A program made the position numbers and the translations under genes. From Heliocidaris tuberculata (taxonomy: Eukaryota; Echinodermata; Echinoidea; Camarodonta; Echinometridae), in assembly GCA_025618425.1 (NCBI GenBank), contig CM046838.1:15305629-15369628 (forward strand): a stretch of DNA of 64,000 bases, written 5' to 3'. A model generated the notes under the pieces. The model worked only from the letters and a program-made list of their open reading frames with translations. It made no database searches and had not been told where the DNA came from. Each line of letters opens with the position of its first letter. Within the stretch, counting starts at the first letter, position 1. Of the stretch, positions 46,841-55,645 are shown piece by piece.

Positions 46841-46874
<34 letters not shown>

Positions 46875-48043
46875 CAAGAGAAATATACAAAATTACACAC
46901 AGATGTACTCACTTCTATAAAGAGAGGTATTTCATCCACCGTTTATCTTCGGGATCATATTAGCACTTCGTCATTTTGTTAGTTCCAAATATGTACATGT
47001 ACATTAAAAAAAAAAAAAAAAAAAAAAAAAAATTACTTATTCATTGCGGACCTACTCATACGTCACATGAATTTGGGTTAGGCCTGTACAGTCAAACCTG
47101 CTTTAGTGACCACCTGTTTCGAAAGACCACTGTAAAGACCACTTTTTTTGTTTCCCTTGAACAATTAAAGGAGAATGAAACCCTAGGGGAAATCAATTTT
47201 AATGAAAAAGAGAGGATAGAGGGAAGCAATTTTAAAAAGTTCCATCAAAATCGGTTACGAAATGAGAAAGTTATAAAAGTTTGAAAAGTCTCAATTTACA
47301 TTCTATGGCGATCCTCAAATTGGCAATGTTGCTTCAGAGTGACAGGTTTAGTAGTACAACTCTCAATATGTTTTGTACACACAATTTTATATATTCTCCA
47401 TTATCTCTAAAGATGCTGCCTGTCTTTTTGTGAACTCAACATATGTTATGTCAAATACATTTTCACATGATATATCTTGAGCTAAGGAGACAAGCTGCAC
47501 CTTGAGAGATAATGGGGAAAATATGAAATTTTGTGTACAAAACATATGGAGAGTTGTACTACTTAACCTGTCACTTTGAAGCAACATTGCTAATTTGAGG
47601 ATCGCCATAGAAAGTAAATTGAGATTTTTCAAACTTTCATAACTTTCTCATTTCGTAACCGATTTTGATGGAACATTTTTTAAAATTGCTTCTCTCTATC
47701 CTCTCTTTTCATTAAAATGGATATTTCCCCAGGGTTTCATTCTCCTTTAAGGAACCTATATATAAAGCCCATTTGTCTATAAAGTTCACCTTTCTCGTAT
47801 CCCTGGAGTGGTCTTTGTATACAGGTTGCAATGTAAATGATAAAATCAAATCAAATCAAATCAAATCAACTGTTAATTATCTTAGGCGACATCTTGATTA
47901 TGGACAACTACCGTGTCTTCCACGGACGGAAAGCCTTCAGCATGCGACCAGGTACATCCAGACATCTCGAAGGAAGCTACTTCGATTGGGACTGTGTCAT
48001 GTCCAGACTGAGAATACTCAAGGACAAACTCGACGGCATGTAG
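25318..48043 (+). CDS. BBOX1: Gamma-butyrobetaine dioxygenase-like (BBOX1), six exons, copy A
   Basis: Exons are 25318-25926, 43132-43442, 45149-45254, 45586-45792, 46542-46743 and 47886-48043. All phases match, giving 530 aa. The enzyme family hydroxylates gamma-butyrobetaine to L-carnitine using Fe(II), O2 and 2-oxoglutarate. The N-terminal zinc-binding domain has WLRDNCRCPQC (C166, C168, C171) and H212. The catalytic domain has the HTD iron motif (H331, D333), the distal H491 in FHGRKAF and R504, the likely 2-oxoglutarate arginine. The ending DWDCVMSRLRILKDK matches BBOX1 rather than TMLHE as I recall them. ATG 25318 follows an in-frame TAA at 25306. Human BBOX1 is about 387 aa; the extra length is a Ser/Arg-rich N-terminus without acidic residues before residue 104, suggesting a mitochondrial presequence. 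Intron 1 is 17.2 kb and full of repeats. Confidence 0.92.
27562..27575. promoter_or_regulatory. X-box/RFX-like palindrome
   Basis: ATTACCATGGCAAC fits the RFX inverted-repeat site (GTTRCCATGGYAAC) with one mismatch. The equivalents are 62420-62433 in copy B and GTTGCCATGGTAAT at 40555-40568 in the inverted arm. Binding is inferred from the motif only. Confidence 0.4.
27735..27748. promoter_or_regulatory. X-box-like perfect palindrome
   Basis: GTTTCCATGGAAAC is a perfect palindrome, and CTGTTTCCATGGAAACAG extends it to 18 bp. The equivalent is 62594-62607 in copy B. The right arm has diverged versions at 40037 and 40381. Confidence 0.4.
27905..27918. promoter_or_regulatory. X-box/RFX-like perfect palindrome
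   Basis: GTTACCATGGTAAC is a perfect inverted repeat matching the RFX consensus. It is conserved exactly at 40201-40214 in the inverted arm and at 62764-62777 in copy B. Confidence 0.45.
29807..30361. repeat. Foldback pair with TGACGTCA and 40-bp arms
   Basis: The left arm (29807-29846) and right arm (30322-30361) are inverted copies containing CCTAAGCAGACGA and a TGACGTCA palindrome (29808-29815, 30353-30360). The intervening ~470 bp shows no gene. This may be a MITE whose outer ends I could not fix. Confidence 0.55.
30841..31004. mobile_element. Small MITE-like element with poly-G/C interior
   Basis: GGGCCGCGGA near 30844 is inverted at TCCGCGGCCC near 30992, with G and C homopolymers just inside each end. 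No clear target duplication is seen. Confidence 0.45.
31416..31639. mobile_element. 224-bp MITE, CAGTGG-type ends
   Basis: CAGTGGTGGATCCAGG opens the element and CCTGGATCCGCCGGTG closes it. Flanking ACATC repeats (31411-31415, 31640-31644; up to TGACATC on both sides) look like a target duplication. G and C homopolymers lie next to the ends. Confidence 0.7.
32160..33660. repeat. Short tandem array of ~90-135-bp units, split by an L2 insertion
   Basis: Units containing AGCATAAACGGGATCTTCTT followed by GGGGCGGGCAC and then a GAGCGAGCG stretch recur near 32240, 32370, 32465, 32595, 32725 and, after the L2 insertion, 33560. Related GCGAGCGAGCG stretches extend back to about 31960 and on to 33760. 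Confidence 0.75.
32837..33546 (-). mobile_element. 5'-truncated L2-like LINE fragment
   Basis: Minus-strand coding from 33546 to 33102 gives NALLYNLPETQLNRIQRIQN, LHWLPVRARIEFKIL and AELWNKLPENI, the C-terminus of an L2-type ORF. The 3' UTR and a (TTA)n tail reach 32837. The insertion is flanked by a 13-bp direct repeat, TTTTGATAATAAT (32824-32836 and 33547-33559), and interrupts one satellite unit. Confidence 0.85.
33770..35610. other. BBOX1 intron 1 stretch without recognised features
   Basis: I see no exon, element boundary or RNA gene here. There are scattered C/G homopolymers (34235-34276) and degenerate GGGCAC-containing lines between 35150 and 35360 that may be old repeat debris. Confidence 0.5.
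35615..35679. repeat. Direct repeat flanking the PLE, left
   Basis: About 48 bp of unique sequence plus an (AT)n tract, repeated at 37855-37927. It is either a long target-site duplication or the residue of a tandem PLE arrangement. Confidence 0.75.
35680..37854 (+). mobile_element. 5'-truncated Penelope-like element (PLE)
   Basis: The fragment begins inside the end of the reverse transcriptase domain and continues through the GIY-YIG endonuclease to a 3' region with a ~92-bp tandem repeat (units at 37516 and 37608). It ends in (CA)n(TA)n. It is bracketed by near-identical direct repeats of about 65 bp at 35615-35679 and 37855-37927, which start ATATGTTTGTGGAACCCAC. Confidence 0.75.
35687..36577 (+). 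pseudogene. PLE reverse transcriptase C-terminus plus GIY-YIG endonuclease, truncated
   Basis: The open frame starts upstream of the first ATG (36029) and reads HPPHNFSGIPYSQTLRIRRI, the conserved PLE segment following the polymerase core. A linker follows, then a Cys-rich knuckle (CDARKCCICPF) and the GIY-YIG domain (VVYLITC, KKQYVGKT, LYTRMNNTRSDI). It ends at TAA 36575-36577. The polymerase itself is missing, so the copy cannot move on its own. Confidence 0.85.
37855..37927. repeat. Direct repeat flanking the PLE, right
   Basis: This is the same sequence as 35615-35679, followed by a longer (AT)n run that continues with interruption to about 37948. Confidence 0.75.
38394..38415. repeat. 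Perfect 22-bp palindrome between 8-bp direct repeats
   Basis: AAGGAGGTACT is followed directly by its complement. GATCAGAC flanks it at 38385-38392 and 38416-38423. Confidence 0.8.
38700..38727. repeat. 11-bp inverted repeat with 6-nt loop
   Basis: GTTATAGTGCA at 38700-38710 pairs with TGCACTATAAC at 38717-38727. It is perfect in both arms. Function unknown. Confidence 0.7.
39291..39917. mobile_element. Foldback MITE, TTAA target (family 2)
   Basis: TTAA flanks lie at 39287-39290 and 39918-39921. The ends are AGGCCAAGTTCACCC and the complement of GGGTGGACTTGGCCT. The arms continue inward (TTGAGTTGAATCAAAAGAG) past an AAAATCGG motif. It is largely palindromic and non-coding, and lies in BBOX1 intron 1. 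Confidence 0.85.
39960..41310. repeat. ~1.35-kb inverted repeat, right arm
   Basis: This is the inverted partner of 26790-28150, about 11.8 kb away in the same intron. It ends close to a (CT)n run at 41359. It carries the X-box-like palindromes in diverged form (40037, 40201, 40381, 40555). Confidence 0.8.
41359..41388. repeat. (CT)n microsatellite
   Basis: About 15 CT dinucleotides just outside the right inverted-repeat arm. Confidence 0.95.
42376..42416. repeat. Near-perfect 41-bp palindrome
   Basis: GGCGTTCTATCAATTGACCT (42376-42395) is inverted at 42397-42416 with one mismatch and a single-base centre. A second GATAGAACGCG copy follows at about 42427. Confidence 0.8.
42619..42745. repeat. 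127-bp hairpin-forming palindrome
   Basis: GATGGTGGAAATTATCACTC at 42619 is complemented at the end of the block (to 42745). GTGGTGTTCAT and GGCCCTTCTAT also pair inward, so arms of about 55 nt meet at a GC-rich centre near 42682. A 19-bp palindrome, TATACGCGC-A-GCGCGTATA, lies at about 42526-42544. I read this as a compact foldback element. Its function is unknown. Confidence 0.8.
42951..43016. repeat. (CT)n microsatellite upstream of BBOX1 exon 2
   Basis: An interrupted (CT)n tract of about 65 bp ends 115 bp before the exon 2 acceptor. It may contribute to a distant pyrimidine-rich environment. Confidence 0.9.
43132..43442 (+). CDS. BBOX1: BBOX1-like exon 2
   Basis: The acceptor AG is 43130-43131 and the donor GTAAGA is at 43443, giving residues 204-306 plus two bases. 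It encodes INWTDGHISHYPARWL, which supplies the fourth zinc ligand H212, and the linker into the catalytic domain (FGITVVENTP, ERVGYLIPCNY). A CT microsatellite lies 115 bp upstream. Confidence 0.92.
44096..45110. mobile_element. 1,015-bp foldback element, TA target (Tc1/mariner-like)
   Basis: TA dinucleotides lie at both sides (44094-44095, 45111-45112). The ends CAGTGCGTCCCCCAAAAAGT and the complement of TTTTTTCTGGGAGGCTCTC are inverted repeats. Inside, a ~246-bp module occurs twice directly (from about 44107 and 44355) and once inverted (about 44820-45100), with repeated GAAAGGGTGCAAA and ACGCTTGAGTGA motifs. It has no coding capacity. It lies in BBOX1 intron 2, ending 38 bp before exon 3. 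Confidence 0.75.
45149..45254 (+). CDS. BBOX1: BBOX1-like exon 3, iron-binding HxD
   Basis: This exon encodes ETFQVQSKVDPSNAAYLAG then LPLHTDLSYYNDPPG, with the iron ligands H331 and D333. The acceptor AG is 45147-45148 and the donor GTAAGT is at 45255. It starts only 38 bp after a foldback transposon. Confidence 0.93.
45586..45792 (+). CDS. BBOX1: BBOX1-like exon 4
   Basis: This exon encodes IQMLHCIKQADLHGGDNTLV and DGFKIANDLR, the family's strongly conserved HCIKQ..GGD..LVDGF core. The acceptor is CCAG 45582-45585. Two donors are possible, GTGGGT at 45789 and GTACAG at 45793. Only the second keeps frame with exon 5, so the exon is ended at 45792. Confidence 0.85.
46542..46743 (+). CDS. BBOX1: BBOX1-like exon 5
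   Basis: This exon encodes RIVFSDHGRSAMSRMPVDDV and ALSSFAALLYDPQNVFGFKM, the region before the distal iron ligand. The acceptor AG is 46540-46541 and the donor GTAAGG is at 46744. A long GA microsatellite follows in the intron. Confidence 0.9.
46811..46871. repeat. (GA)n microsatellite in BBOX1 intron 5
   Basis: Interrupted AG/GA repeats of about 60 bp lie 70 bp downstream of the exon 5 donor. Confidence 0.9.
47169..47746. mobile_element. Foldback MITE, TTAA target (family 3)
   Basis: TTAA flanks lie at 47165-47168 and 47747-47750. The terminal 15 bp AGGAGAATGAAACCC is perfectly inverted at the other end. The arms share ATCAAAATCGGTTACGAAAT and GGATCGCCATAGAA-type blocks. It lies in the last BBOX1 intron, 139 bp before exon 6. 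Confidence 0.88.
47886..48043 (+). CDS. BBOX1: BBOX1-like exon 6, terminal
   Basis: This exon encodes GDILIMDNYRVFHGRKAF (distal iron ligand H491) and TSRHLEGSYFDWD, then ends DKLDGM with TAG 48041-48043. The acceptor AG is 47884-47885. The intron just upstream contains a 578-bp foldback MITE and a short (AAATC)n run. Confidence 0.93.
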
Positions 48044-48780
48044 TAACATGAGGAAAAGTTAAAAGGTGCACTCGACACAATAGCGTCGACACTCTGTTTT
48101 CGGGGGCAGGACGAGCGAATGTAAATTAAACAAATTTATTGGCCCTCATTATTTTGCGGACAGGATATCAAATATGCTGAGGAAATTATGAAATGCACAT
48201 TATTAGGGGGCAACTGGCCCTGTCCCTCCCCGGTTATGCTGATTGTTAATTTAATTAAAACAGCTTTGCCTTTTACGTTCCGTATGGCGAACGATTATAC
48301 ATCGCATTTCACATTTAGATTCTTTCATTCATTTACAATCATCTCAGCATCATTTGTTTTCCTTCAATGGCGAAGCCAAGATTCCTTGTGAATTATGAGG
48401 GAAATTTGCCCAAAAAGAAAAAGAAGAAAAATGCTGACAAGCAAAAAAGAAAAGGAAATAAATGATAGAAAAATATATAGAGAAAGAAAAAAGTAAAGGA
48501 AAATTAATATAGACAAGGAAAAAAAGGGTTATGACATTTTGTCCGGGGATAGGCTTAAGGGCCTCGAAAATTGTGACAAGCGGAAAGGGGGTGTACATCA
48601 CGGCTATACTTTTGTACACGCTATAGGTCTGACATGGGTGTGCATTTTAAAGGATAACAGATTTAGTTAGTCCATGCAGGGTCCCTTCTTTGCAATGACG
48701 TCTTTTTATTTTTTTTCCTCTTCCTCTTTTTTTCTTTCTTCTTCTCCCTTTTTTTCTTCCTGGCTTTACATGGAGGCTAA
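48044..48780. other. BBOX1 3' flank
   Basis: This is the likely 3' UTR. A possible poly(A) hexamer AATAAA is at about 48457. The block is A-rich on one strand and shows no second gene. Confidence 0.45.
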
Positions 48781-49339
48781 ATTGTGTATTTGACATCAAA
48801 TATTCGCTATCAACTATGGTTTTGTTTTCTATAGAATTTGTATGTTATAAGAAGGAACCGAAATAACAGTTCCGGGGAAATTGGTGTGTTTTTTTGTTTT
48901 GTTTTTGTTTGTTTGTTTGTTTGTTTGTTTGTTTGTTTGTTTTTATTCATTCATTTTGGTCCATGGCGTTAAATAATGGATTTTGATATGTTTCAAAAAA
49001 CGGTGCAGTGACAGAAAAGTGTACATGTAATGCATAAACTGCGATGTTCGTTATAAGTTGAACTAAATAATCATACGTAGGTTTAATTACTTGTAGCCAT
49101 TTAATTTAAATGTAATCATCGGAGATCTGTTTTGAAATGTTATCAATTGACTATGAACTGCACTTTTTAAAACATGAAAGCGTGTTTCAGGATTTCATGA
49201 CGACAAGCAAGAAGTTCGCTTTGTTCTTTTCTTTATTTTGGTCTTACGTAGAGGCCATGTTATTTCAATTTGCCATCCTGTACGTTTGTGTTCTCTCAAA
49301 TTTGTATATGGTTAGAAGAAACCGAAAGTAACTGCGCAA

Positions 49340-49404
<65 letters not shown>

Positions 49405-49560
49405 AATGGATGGTAATATGTTTAATATAACGATGCTTTGGCAGAATGACACTTAATGCATTAACTGCGTGATTCATTTAAGTTGAACTATAACTGTAGG
49501 TTTGTTTTCTCATTTCTTGCTGTATGTTGAATTATGTTGTATACAAATACAAAATGTGAA
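48780..49560. repeat. Diverged tandem duplication of ~450 bp period
   Basis: TTTGTATGTTATAAGAAGGA at 48838 and the AATAATGGATTTTGATATG block at 48972 reappear in diverged form near 49300 and 49402, ending in similar AAGTTGAACTA and GTAGGTTT stretches. A (TA)n plus T run sits at 49344-49400. No coding potential was seen. Confidence 0.6.
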
Positions 49561-49675
49561 AGAAGAAAAAGAATCTTTTCAACATGTTCAATGTGATTAT
49601 AAACTGTGAACCAATGATGTCGAGTGGCGGTCTGCGGGTTTCCATCGCAACATCGAATCTCAGAAAAGAGAAACG

Positions 49676-49676
<1 letters not shown>

Positions 49677-49722
<46 letters not shown>
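49677..49722. repeat. (GA)n microsatellite
   Basis: AGAGAG repeats in intergenic DNA. Nothing else was recognised between 49560 and 50563. Confidence 0.9.
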
Positions 49723-50563
49723 GGAATGAGAGAAGAAAAACAGAAGGTGAAATATTGATTTATAACTTACATACATATCAATGTACATAATATATCATAT
49801 CCAATGTTAGCAGCATAGGTACATCCTTGTGTAAAGAGATATGTGATGATATAGAAGGGCTACAGTCTAAGCGTATAGCTTAAATACATCAAATTCATAA
49901 CGAATGAGAAGGAGGGGTGACTTGAAAGAGAAATAAAATGGAAGGGGTTAGAAGAAAGCCCTCCATGCATAAAATAAGACCGGGGACAAGCCTCCCTTGG
50001 ATCTCGTCCACCTTGCAAGAAAAAGCATATCGGCTTGATACGCTTGCAGCCCAGAGATATTTAAATCATAATGAAGGAAAGAAAGGGGCGACTTGCAAGA
50101 GCAAAGAAAGCTCTCGCCAAAATATTGTTAGACATTACCAAGCTATACGCCACTGCTTTACCTAGTTATTCGCAATAGCCAATTTGTATTTAATTTTTGT
50201 TAGTGCTATCACTTTTTATATTGTTTTTTAGACCAAGAAAGGTACTTAAAACCAGGGAAATGTTGACACACCAAAAAGTAAGCATATAGGCCTTCATTCT
50301 TTTCATCCACATCAATGTTATGAATGAAAATATTCGAATATGTTGCGTTCGACACATCTTATGGGATCAAAGTACCGTACAAGTACAAATTTTATTACTG
50401 ATTCATTTACAGTAAAACTAAAATACATATTCTATCTTTATAGATCATAACTTTATACAAATGAGCCGATAAGTATAGTTTATGATTATAAAATGACTTT
50501 GCATATTAACTTCACAGCCCACTTTAACAAACTGTACCCTTGAAAAGTTTGATGATCTACATA

Positions 50564-50995
50564 CAGAGTGAGTCAATAAAAGGAACCCCAGATTCAACCA
50601 TAAATATTGTTACAATCAGTACATATACATTTAATGAAAGATATAGTCACACTGTAGCCTATCATGTTTCCTTTGATTTGAACCTTGGTCAATAAAATTC
50701 AACCATGGATAGCAGAACAGTAACATTTTCCTCATTCATGTCATATTAACCTCTGTCCAAGTCTTGAATGATATGGATGGTCAACTCAAGGTTGGTTGAA
50801 TGGTCTCCATTCCCGTTGAATGCACTCACAACTTGGGCAAAGGCGATTTTGACATACTGTTTAAAAATGACAAGCCTATCAATTTAAGAAGACATTATCA
50901 GCTATGATACCATTACAATACATTTCAGAAATTTTGCTTTAAAAAAAAAAATATTGGGGATTGAATATGGGTTTCCTTTTTATTGACTCACACTG
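50564..50995. mobile_element. 432-bp MITE, TA target (Tc1/mariner-like)
   Basis: TA flanks both sides (50562-50563, 50996-50997). The termini CAGAGTGAGTCAATAAAA and the complement of TTTATTGACTCACACTG are inverted repeats differing at one position over the first 17. It is non-coding. Confidence 0.82.
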
Positions 50996-51066
50996 TATAT
51001 TTGCTAAAATGATAAGTAAATATCGACAAAGTTTATTTAAGGATTACTGTTTACTTTCGAGAGTGC

Positions 51067-51399
51067 TTGTCTTTTTGTGAACTCAACTTAATGTTGTGTC
51101 AAACACATTTTCCCATGATATATTTTGAGCTAAGAAGGAGACAAGCTGCACCTTGAGAGATAATGGGGAAAATATGAAATTTTGTGTACAAAACATATGG
51201 AGAGTTGTACTTTTAAAACTGTCACTTTGAAGCAATATTGCTAATTTGAGGATCGCCATAGAAAGTAAATTGAGACTTTTCAAACTTTCATAACTTTCTG
51301 ATTTCGTAACCGATTTTGATGGAACTTTTTTTTTTAAATTGCTTCTCTCTATCCTCTCTTTTCATTGAAATGGACATTTCCCCAGGGTTTCATTCTCCT
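51067..51399. mobile_element. Truncated family-3 TTAA MITE
   Basis: The sequence matches 47420-47746 from CTTTTTGTGAACTCAAC to the terminal CATTCTCCT followed by TTAA (51400-51403). The other arm is missing. Confidence 0.8.
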
Positions 51400-52059
51400 T
51401 TAACAAGTCTGTATATGGGTATTCAACATTATGTAATTAAAAAGTAAGGAAAGTAGATTACTAATTTATTTACTGAGATTAGTTTTTAGTTATTTTTATA
51501 ATTTTTATCGAGCGGCCGAGGTGGGCAGTAATGTTGGGCTCTTCATGGTTTCGATACAATCATAAAGAGTCTAATTTGGTTGACATAGTTGTACAGGTAT
51601 GATTATGGGTTATAATATCGCATTATCGTTGTATGAGTCGAGGAAAAGCAAATGTTTACTAATGTTACGACTTTGATCAACCCATGCATGTACATTAAAT
51701 TGTAACCTTTGCCAAATGATTGCTGTGTGAATTGCAACTCTACCAGAAGAGACGCACATGTATACTTCAAAACAGAGATATGTAATAAGCTTAATCACAT
51801 GATACCTCATGTTATGCTTACTTGGCATTTTCTGCTAGCCCTAGCTGGTCAAAGTGCGATGTTTAGTACCTCCACAGTGTCTCTGTTTATAAATGAATGA
51901 ATGAATAAAATGAATAAGAGAGAAGATGGTTTACACTTATCATGCTTATGGGCCTTATGATGACTGTTGTTTATTAGTGCATTAGATTGGCTGTTTTGTG
52001 CTTTTGAATTGTATGTACACAGGTCTCTGCTAAATGCTTAATTGTATTTACATGTTTAG

Positions 52060-53177
52060 ATTTGAAGGGAGGTCCAGGGAAATCCGTGCACTTTGAAGAA
52101 GACGGAGATGGTAAACAAGATGCCCCTTCATTATCGTCATCAGCTGGATCACTGGCGTCATCAGCTGGGTCATTGTCATAATCAGCATCCTCATCATCAG
52201 CCTCGTCAGAGGGATCATCAGCATCATCAGGAAGCAGAGGGTCAGATCTGCCAGGGAGCAACAATAACAATAGCAATAATAACAACGCTGCTGCTGATGT
52301 CAAGAATGGGATGCTGGATGGTGTCAGGAGTGGGATAGTCCAAGAGGACGAGGGAAAGAAACCAGAGGGTGGCACTGAACATGCTATAAGAAGTAAGTCA
52401 GAAAAGAGTGAGAAGACAGGGACGATGGAAGCTACAGATGGTGGCAGAAGTCAGCTGGTATCAGGAAATGACCAGGTTGGTGGTTCCATTCAGAGCACTC
52501 AGCCAGGAAAGCCAAAGCTTGCTCCCATTGCCAATGCAGAAACCGAGCAGCCTGTCTCAAAGCAGGGAAGGAAGGCTGGCCCAAAGAAGAAGAAACCCAA
52601 GAAGGAGAAAGTTAGTGAGAGACTAGAAGACGAAACCCAACGTCCTGTTCCAGCAGAGCGTAGACCTTACCCACCCATGGACAGCCATATGGACAGCCAT
52701 CATCAGAGAGTTCCAGAGGAGGTAGCATGGAACCACCACCCGGACGACTGGAGAACCTTGAACCAAATGCATGATCAGGCTCATCAACCACAACAAGAGG
52801 AGCCAGAATCGGATGAAGATAGTGAGAGTGGAAGTGGAAGTGGTAGCAGCAGTGAGGAAGATAGTGATGGAAGTGATGATGGAGATGATGATGGCGGTGA
52901 GTCGGAAAACAGTGATGATGGTGACGACAATCAGAGCGTTGCTCCTGAAGGGCAGAATATGAATGGGTATGACGAGTCACTGTCCTATCGACCTGCTTCT
53001 CAAGAAAGACCCGGCGAGAGTAGTGAGGAAGAAGCGGAGAGTGAGGATGAGGATGGGAGTGGTAGTGATGATGGGAGTGGTAGTGATAGTGAAGAAGCAG
53101 GCAGCGATACTGGTAGTGAAAGTGAGTCTGGTAGTGGGAGTGGCTCTGAAGATGAAAGTGAATCTGAAGAGGATTGA
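52060..53177 (+). pseudogene. Orphan copy of the kelch terminal exon, with premature stop
   Basis: It matches 11491-12608 including the AG acceptor. In the kelch frame, a C-to-A change makes TAA at 52179-52181, about 40 codons in. Downstream of that the frame stays open to TGA 53175, with 12- and 15-base in-frame indels in the repeat tail. No kelch-propeller exons precede it in the 3.9 kb between BBOX1 and this exon. The poly(A) hexamer equivalent to 13150 has become AATGAA. Confidence 0.85.
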
Positions 53178-55645
53178 GATACATTGAGCATGTTGAGAAG
53201 AAATGAGATTATCACTCTGTTGCTCCCATACGTGACTATCCATAAAGGGCTTTCTAACTCGAATAGACTATATAACTTTGATCCTGAACTTGCATGACTT
53301 GAGTATGACAGGGTTGTTGTAGGGTTTCAAAATGTAAGAACTATGCTTTATGTATTGCCTGTCTGATGCATATGGTTGATCAGTTTGTGGTTTATTTAGT
53401 ATACTTTGTATCTGCTATTTGAATAGTTCAGTTTGTGTGGTATAATAGCAGGCATCAACAGATGCCATGGTAGATTGTTGTTTAGTATATAATTAGTGAA
53501 TTAAGATTTTTCGTTTTATATTGACATCAATATTTTATTATACAACAACAAAAAATATTTTTTAAGGGATGTCTATACGTTGAATCTGCCTGTTGACATT
53601 GCTGTCCTAAATGTTCATCGGGGTTTGCAAGGGATATTCATAGATTTATTCTCACAAACTATTAATTTATCCTGTACTGCAATTTTGTCAATGTACTCAT
53701 AAATTTCAGTGTTTTAATCTACACAGCCAATGAAAATATGGTATTTGTATTGTATATGTTTTATCATTTTCGTCGCATTTGCCATGGCCTTTTTCGTTCC
53801 TGAATTACAAAGTATATGTTTATTTTTAAGTCATCCAAAATATATTATCTGCAATCTAAAATTTGTATTTGTTTGATGAAACTTGCATGCTGTAACCTAT
53901 GGGAGAAAGACACCATTTCCCCTGATTTCATATGTCAAAGATCATATAGGGGTCATTAGAGGTCATGAGTGAAAATACTTCAAATTTGACTTAGTCTACA
54001 TAGTGTGATTGATTTAGATGAAACCTTGTTTGAGAGAGTGATTTTGATATCTCATCATTAATTTGGTGTCAAGTTTCATAGACTAGTGGTGATAGATATG
54101 CAGAAATTATTGGGGTAATAAATGAATGTGGAAATGTTGCTTTAGAATTAGGATTTCATGCGTGCTGGGTGCTGATATCTGCTTAATTATTGTTAGGCAT
54201 CTCCAGACCTGTCTTTTTCGGTTGCTGCCAAACTTGGCATAAATCGTCAATAAGTGGTATTCGTCCTAAAAACCCAAACTGCGGGTCGTAGGCGAGACAT
54301 CGCATGCCGTGAGACTTTTTATTACAGGGTTATCTTTGTACGTAAATTGTGACTTTGTTGTTTTGTTTTAAGGTGCGAAAACGATTCTCTTTCTTGTATA
54401 CATGTACTATAGTTTTTGTGGTAAAAGGGTTATTGTAATTGTGTAGAATATACAATACAAAATAAATTACCTTTTTACCTGTACTTGAAAAGTGTTTATC
54501 TTTTAGGAAAGAAAGAATTTGTCAAAACAAATTACAAAGGAGCTAATCTTTTTAGAATATTTTTCTTTTTATTAAAATCTTGTATAATTGCGTATCAAAT
54601 ATAAAGTTTTTATTATGTAAGATGCGTTTTTATGGCAGTTGAAATAAACTCTTCTTTTTATCTTCAATTACTGTATAGCTGTGTATGACTCACCAATACT
54701 ATTTCAAATTTTTTTATAACTTGTATATTTTGAAAGCAATAAACTCCCTGGGGAGGGATATGTGGGAATTTTTGTTTTCTTCGTGTTTGTAATGATCTCA
54801 TGAAGAAAAGCTTTAGCTGTTGTCATTTCTTAATTTTTCACTGTGATAAAACGCCTTGGGATAATTTTGAAGTAAAGAAATCATTTCACTAGCAAGAGAA
54901 AATGTGGTTTTTCGTTTGTTTTGATATTGCACATGTAGATGTCATTTCAGTGTTAACAAAACGCAAGAACTGATATAAATAGAAATATTTAAAAGGCCAT
55001 TTTCGTAATGCATTCAAATTTAATGCTTACCTCTTTGTCAAACTCCTAGTAACGAACTATCACATCCACTCATTGTATTTCAATAGTCAGAATGCAGATT
55101 GCATACATTTAGTGTTGCTAGGTTGGGCTAACCAAAATGTTTGTCCAGCCTAACAACGCCTAATACATGCAATTCACATTCTGACTACTGAACAAGAATA
55201 GGTTTTTAAGGGTGAATGTAATAGTTTGTCACTAGGCAAACGTGTATAAATTTTAATACATTACGAAAAATGGCCTATTTTCCATCGGCGTAGCGCCAAT
55301 GTGGGGGCTGGACTAAGAGACATGTTTAGACGGTGTCGGTTGCCTCCCCCAGGTGCCCTTGCGAAATATTTTTAAAAAGTAAACCAAAAAGATAAAATAT
55401 GATATTATACTGCTTTATAGTAACACTGTATAAGCTTAATCATGCGTTAGAATGTCAAGTTTCATTTCAATATGTATATTTTCGCTTGGTTGTCCCCTGA
55501 ACAATGTAATGCAACACCCCACCACAGCTTTTTTAGTGTCGGAATGCTGATCACATATACTAATCGTTATTTGACAAACATTTTGGCTTGTCCGACCTAG
55601 CAACATGTAATGTATGCAGTCTGCATTTTGACAATTTAAATACAA

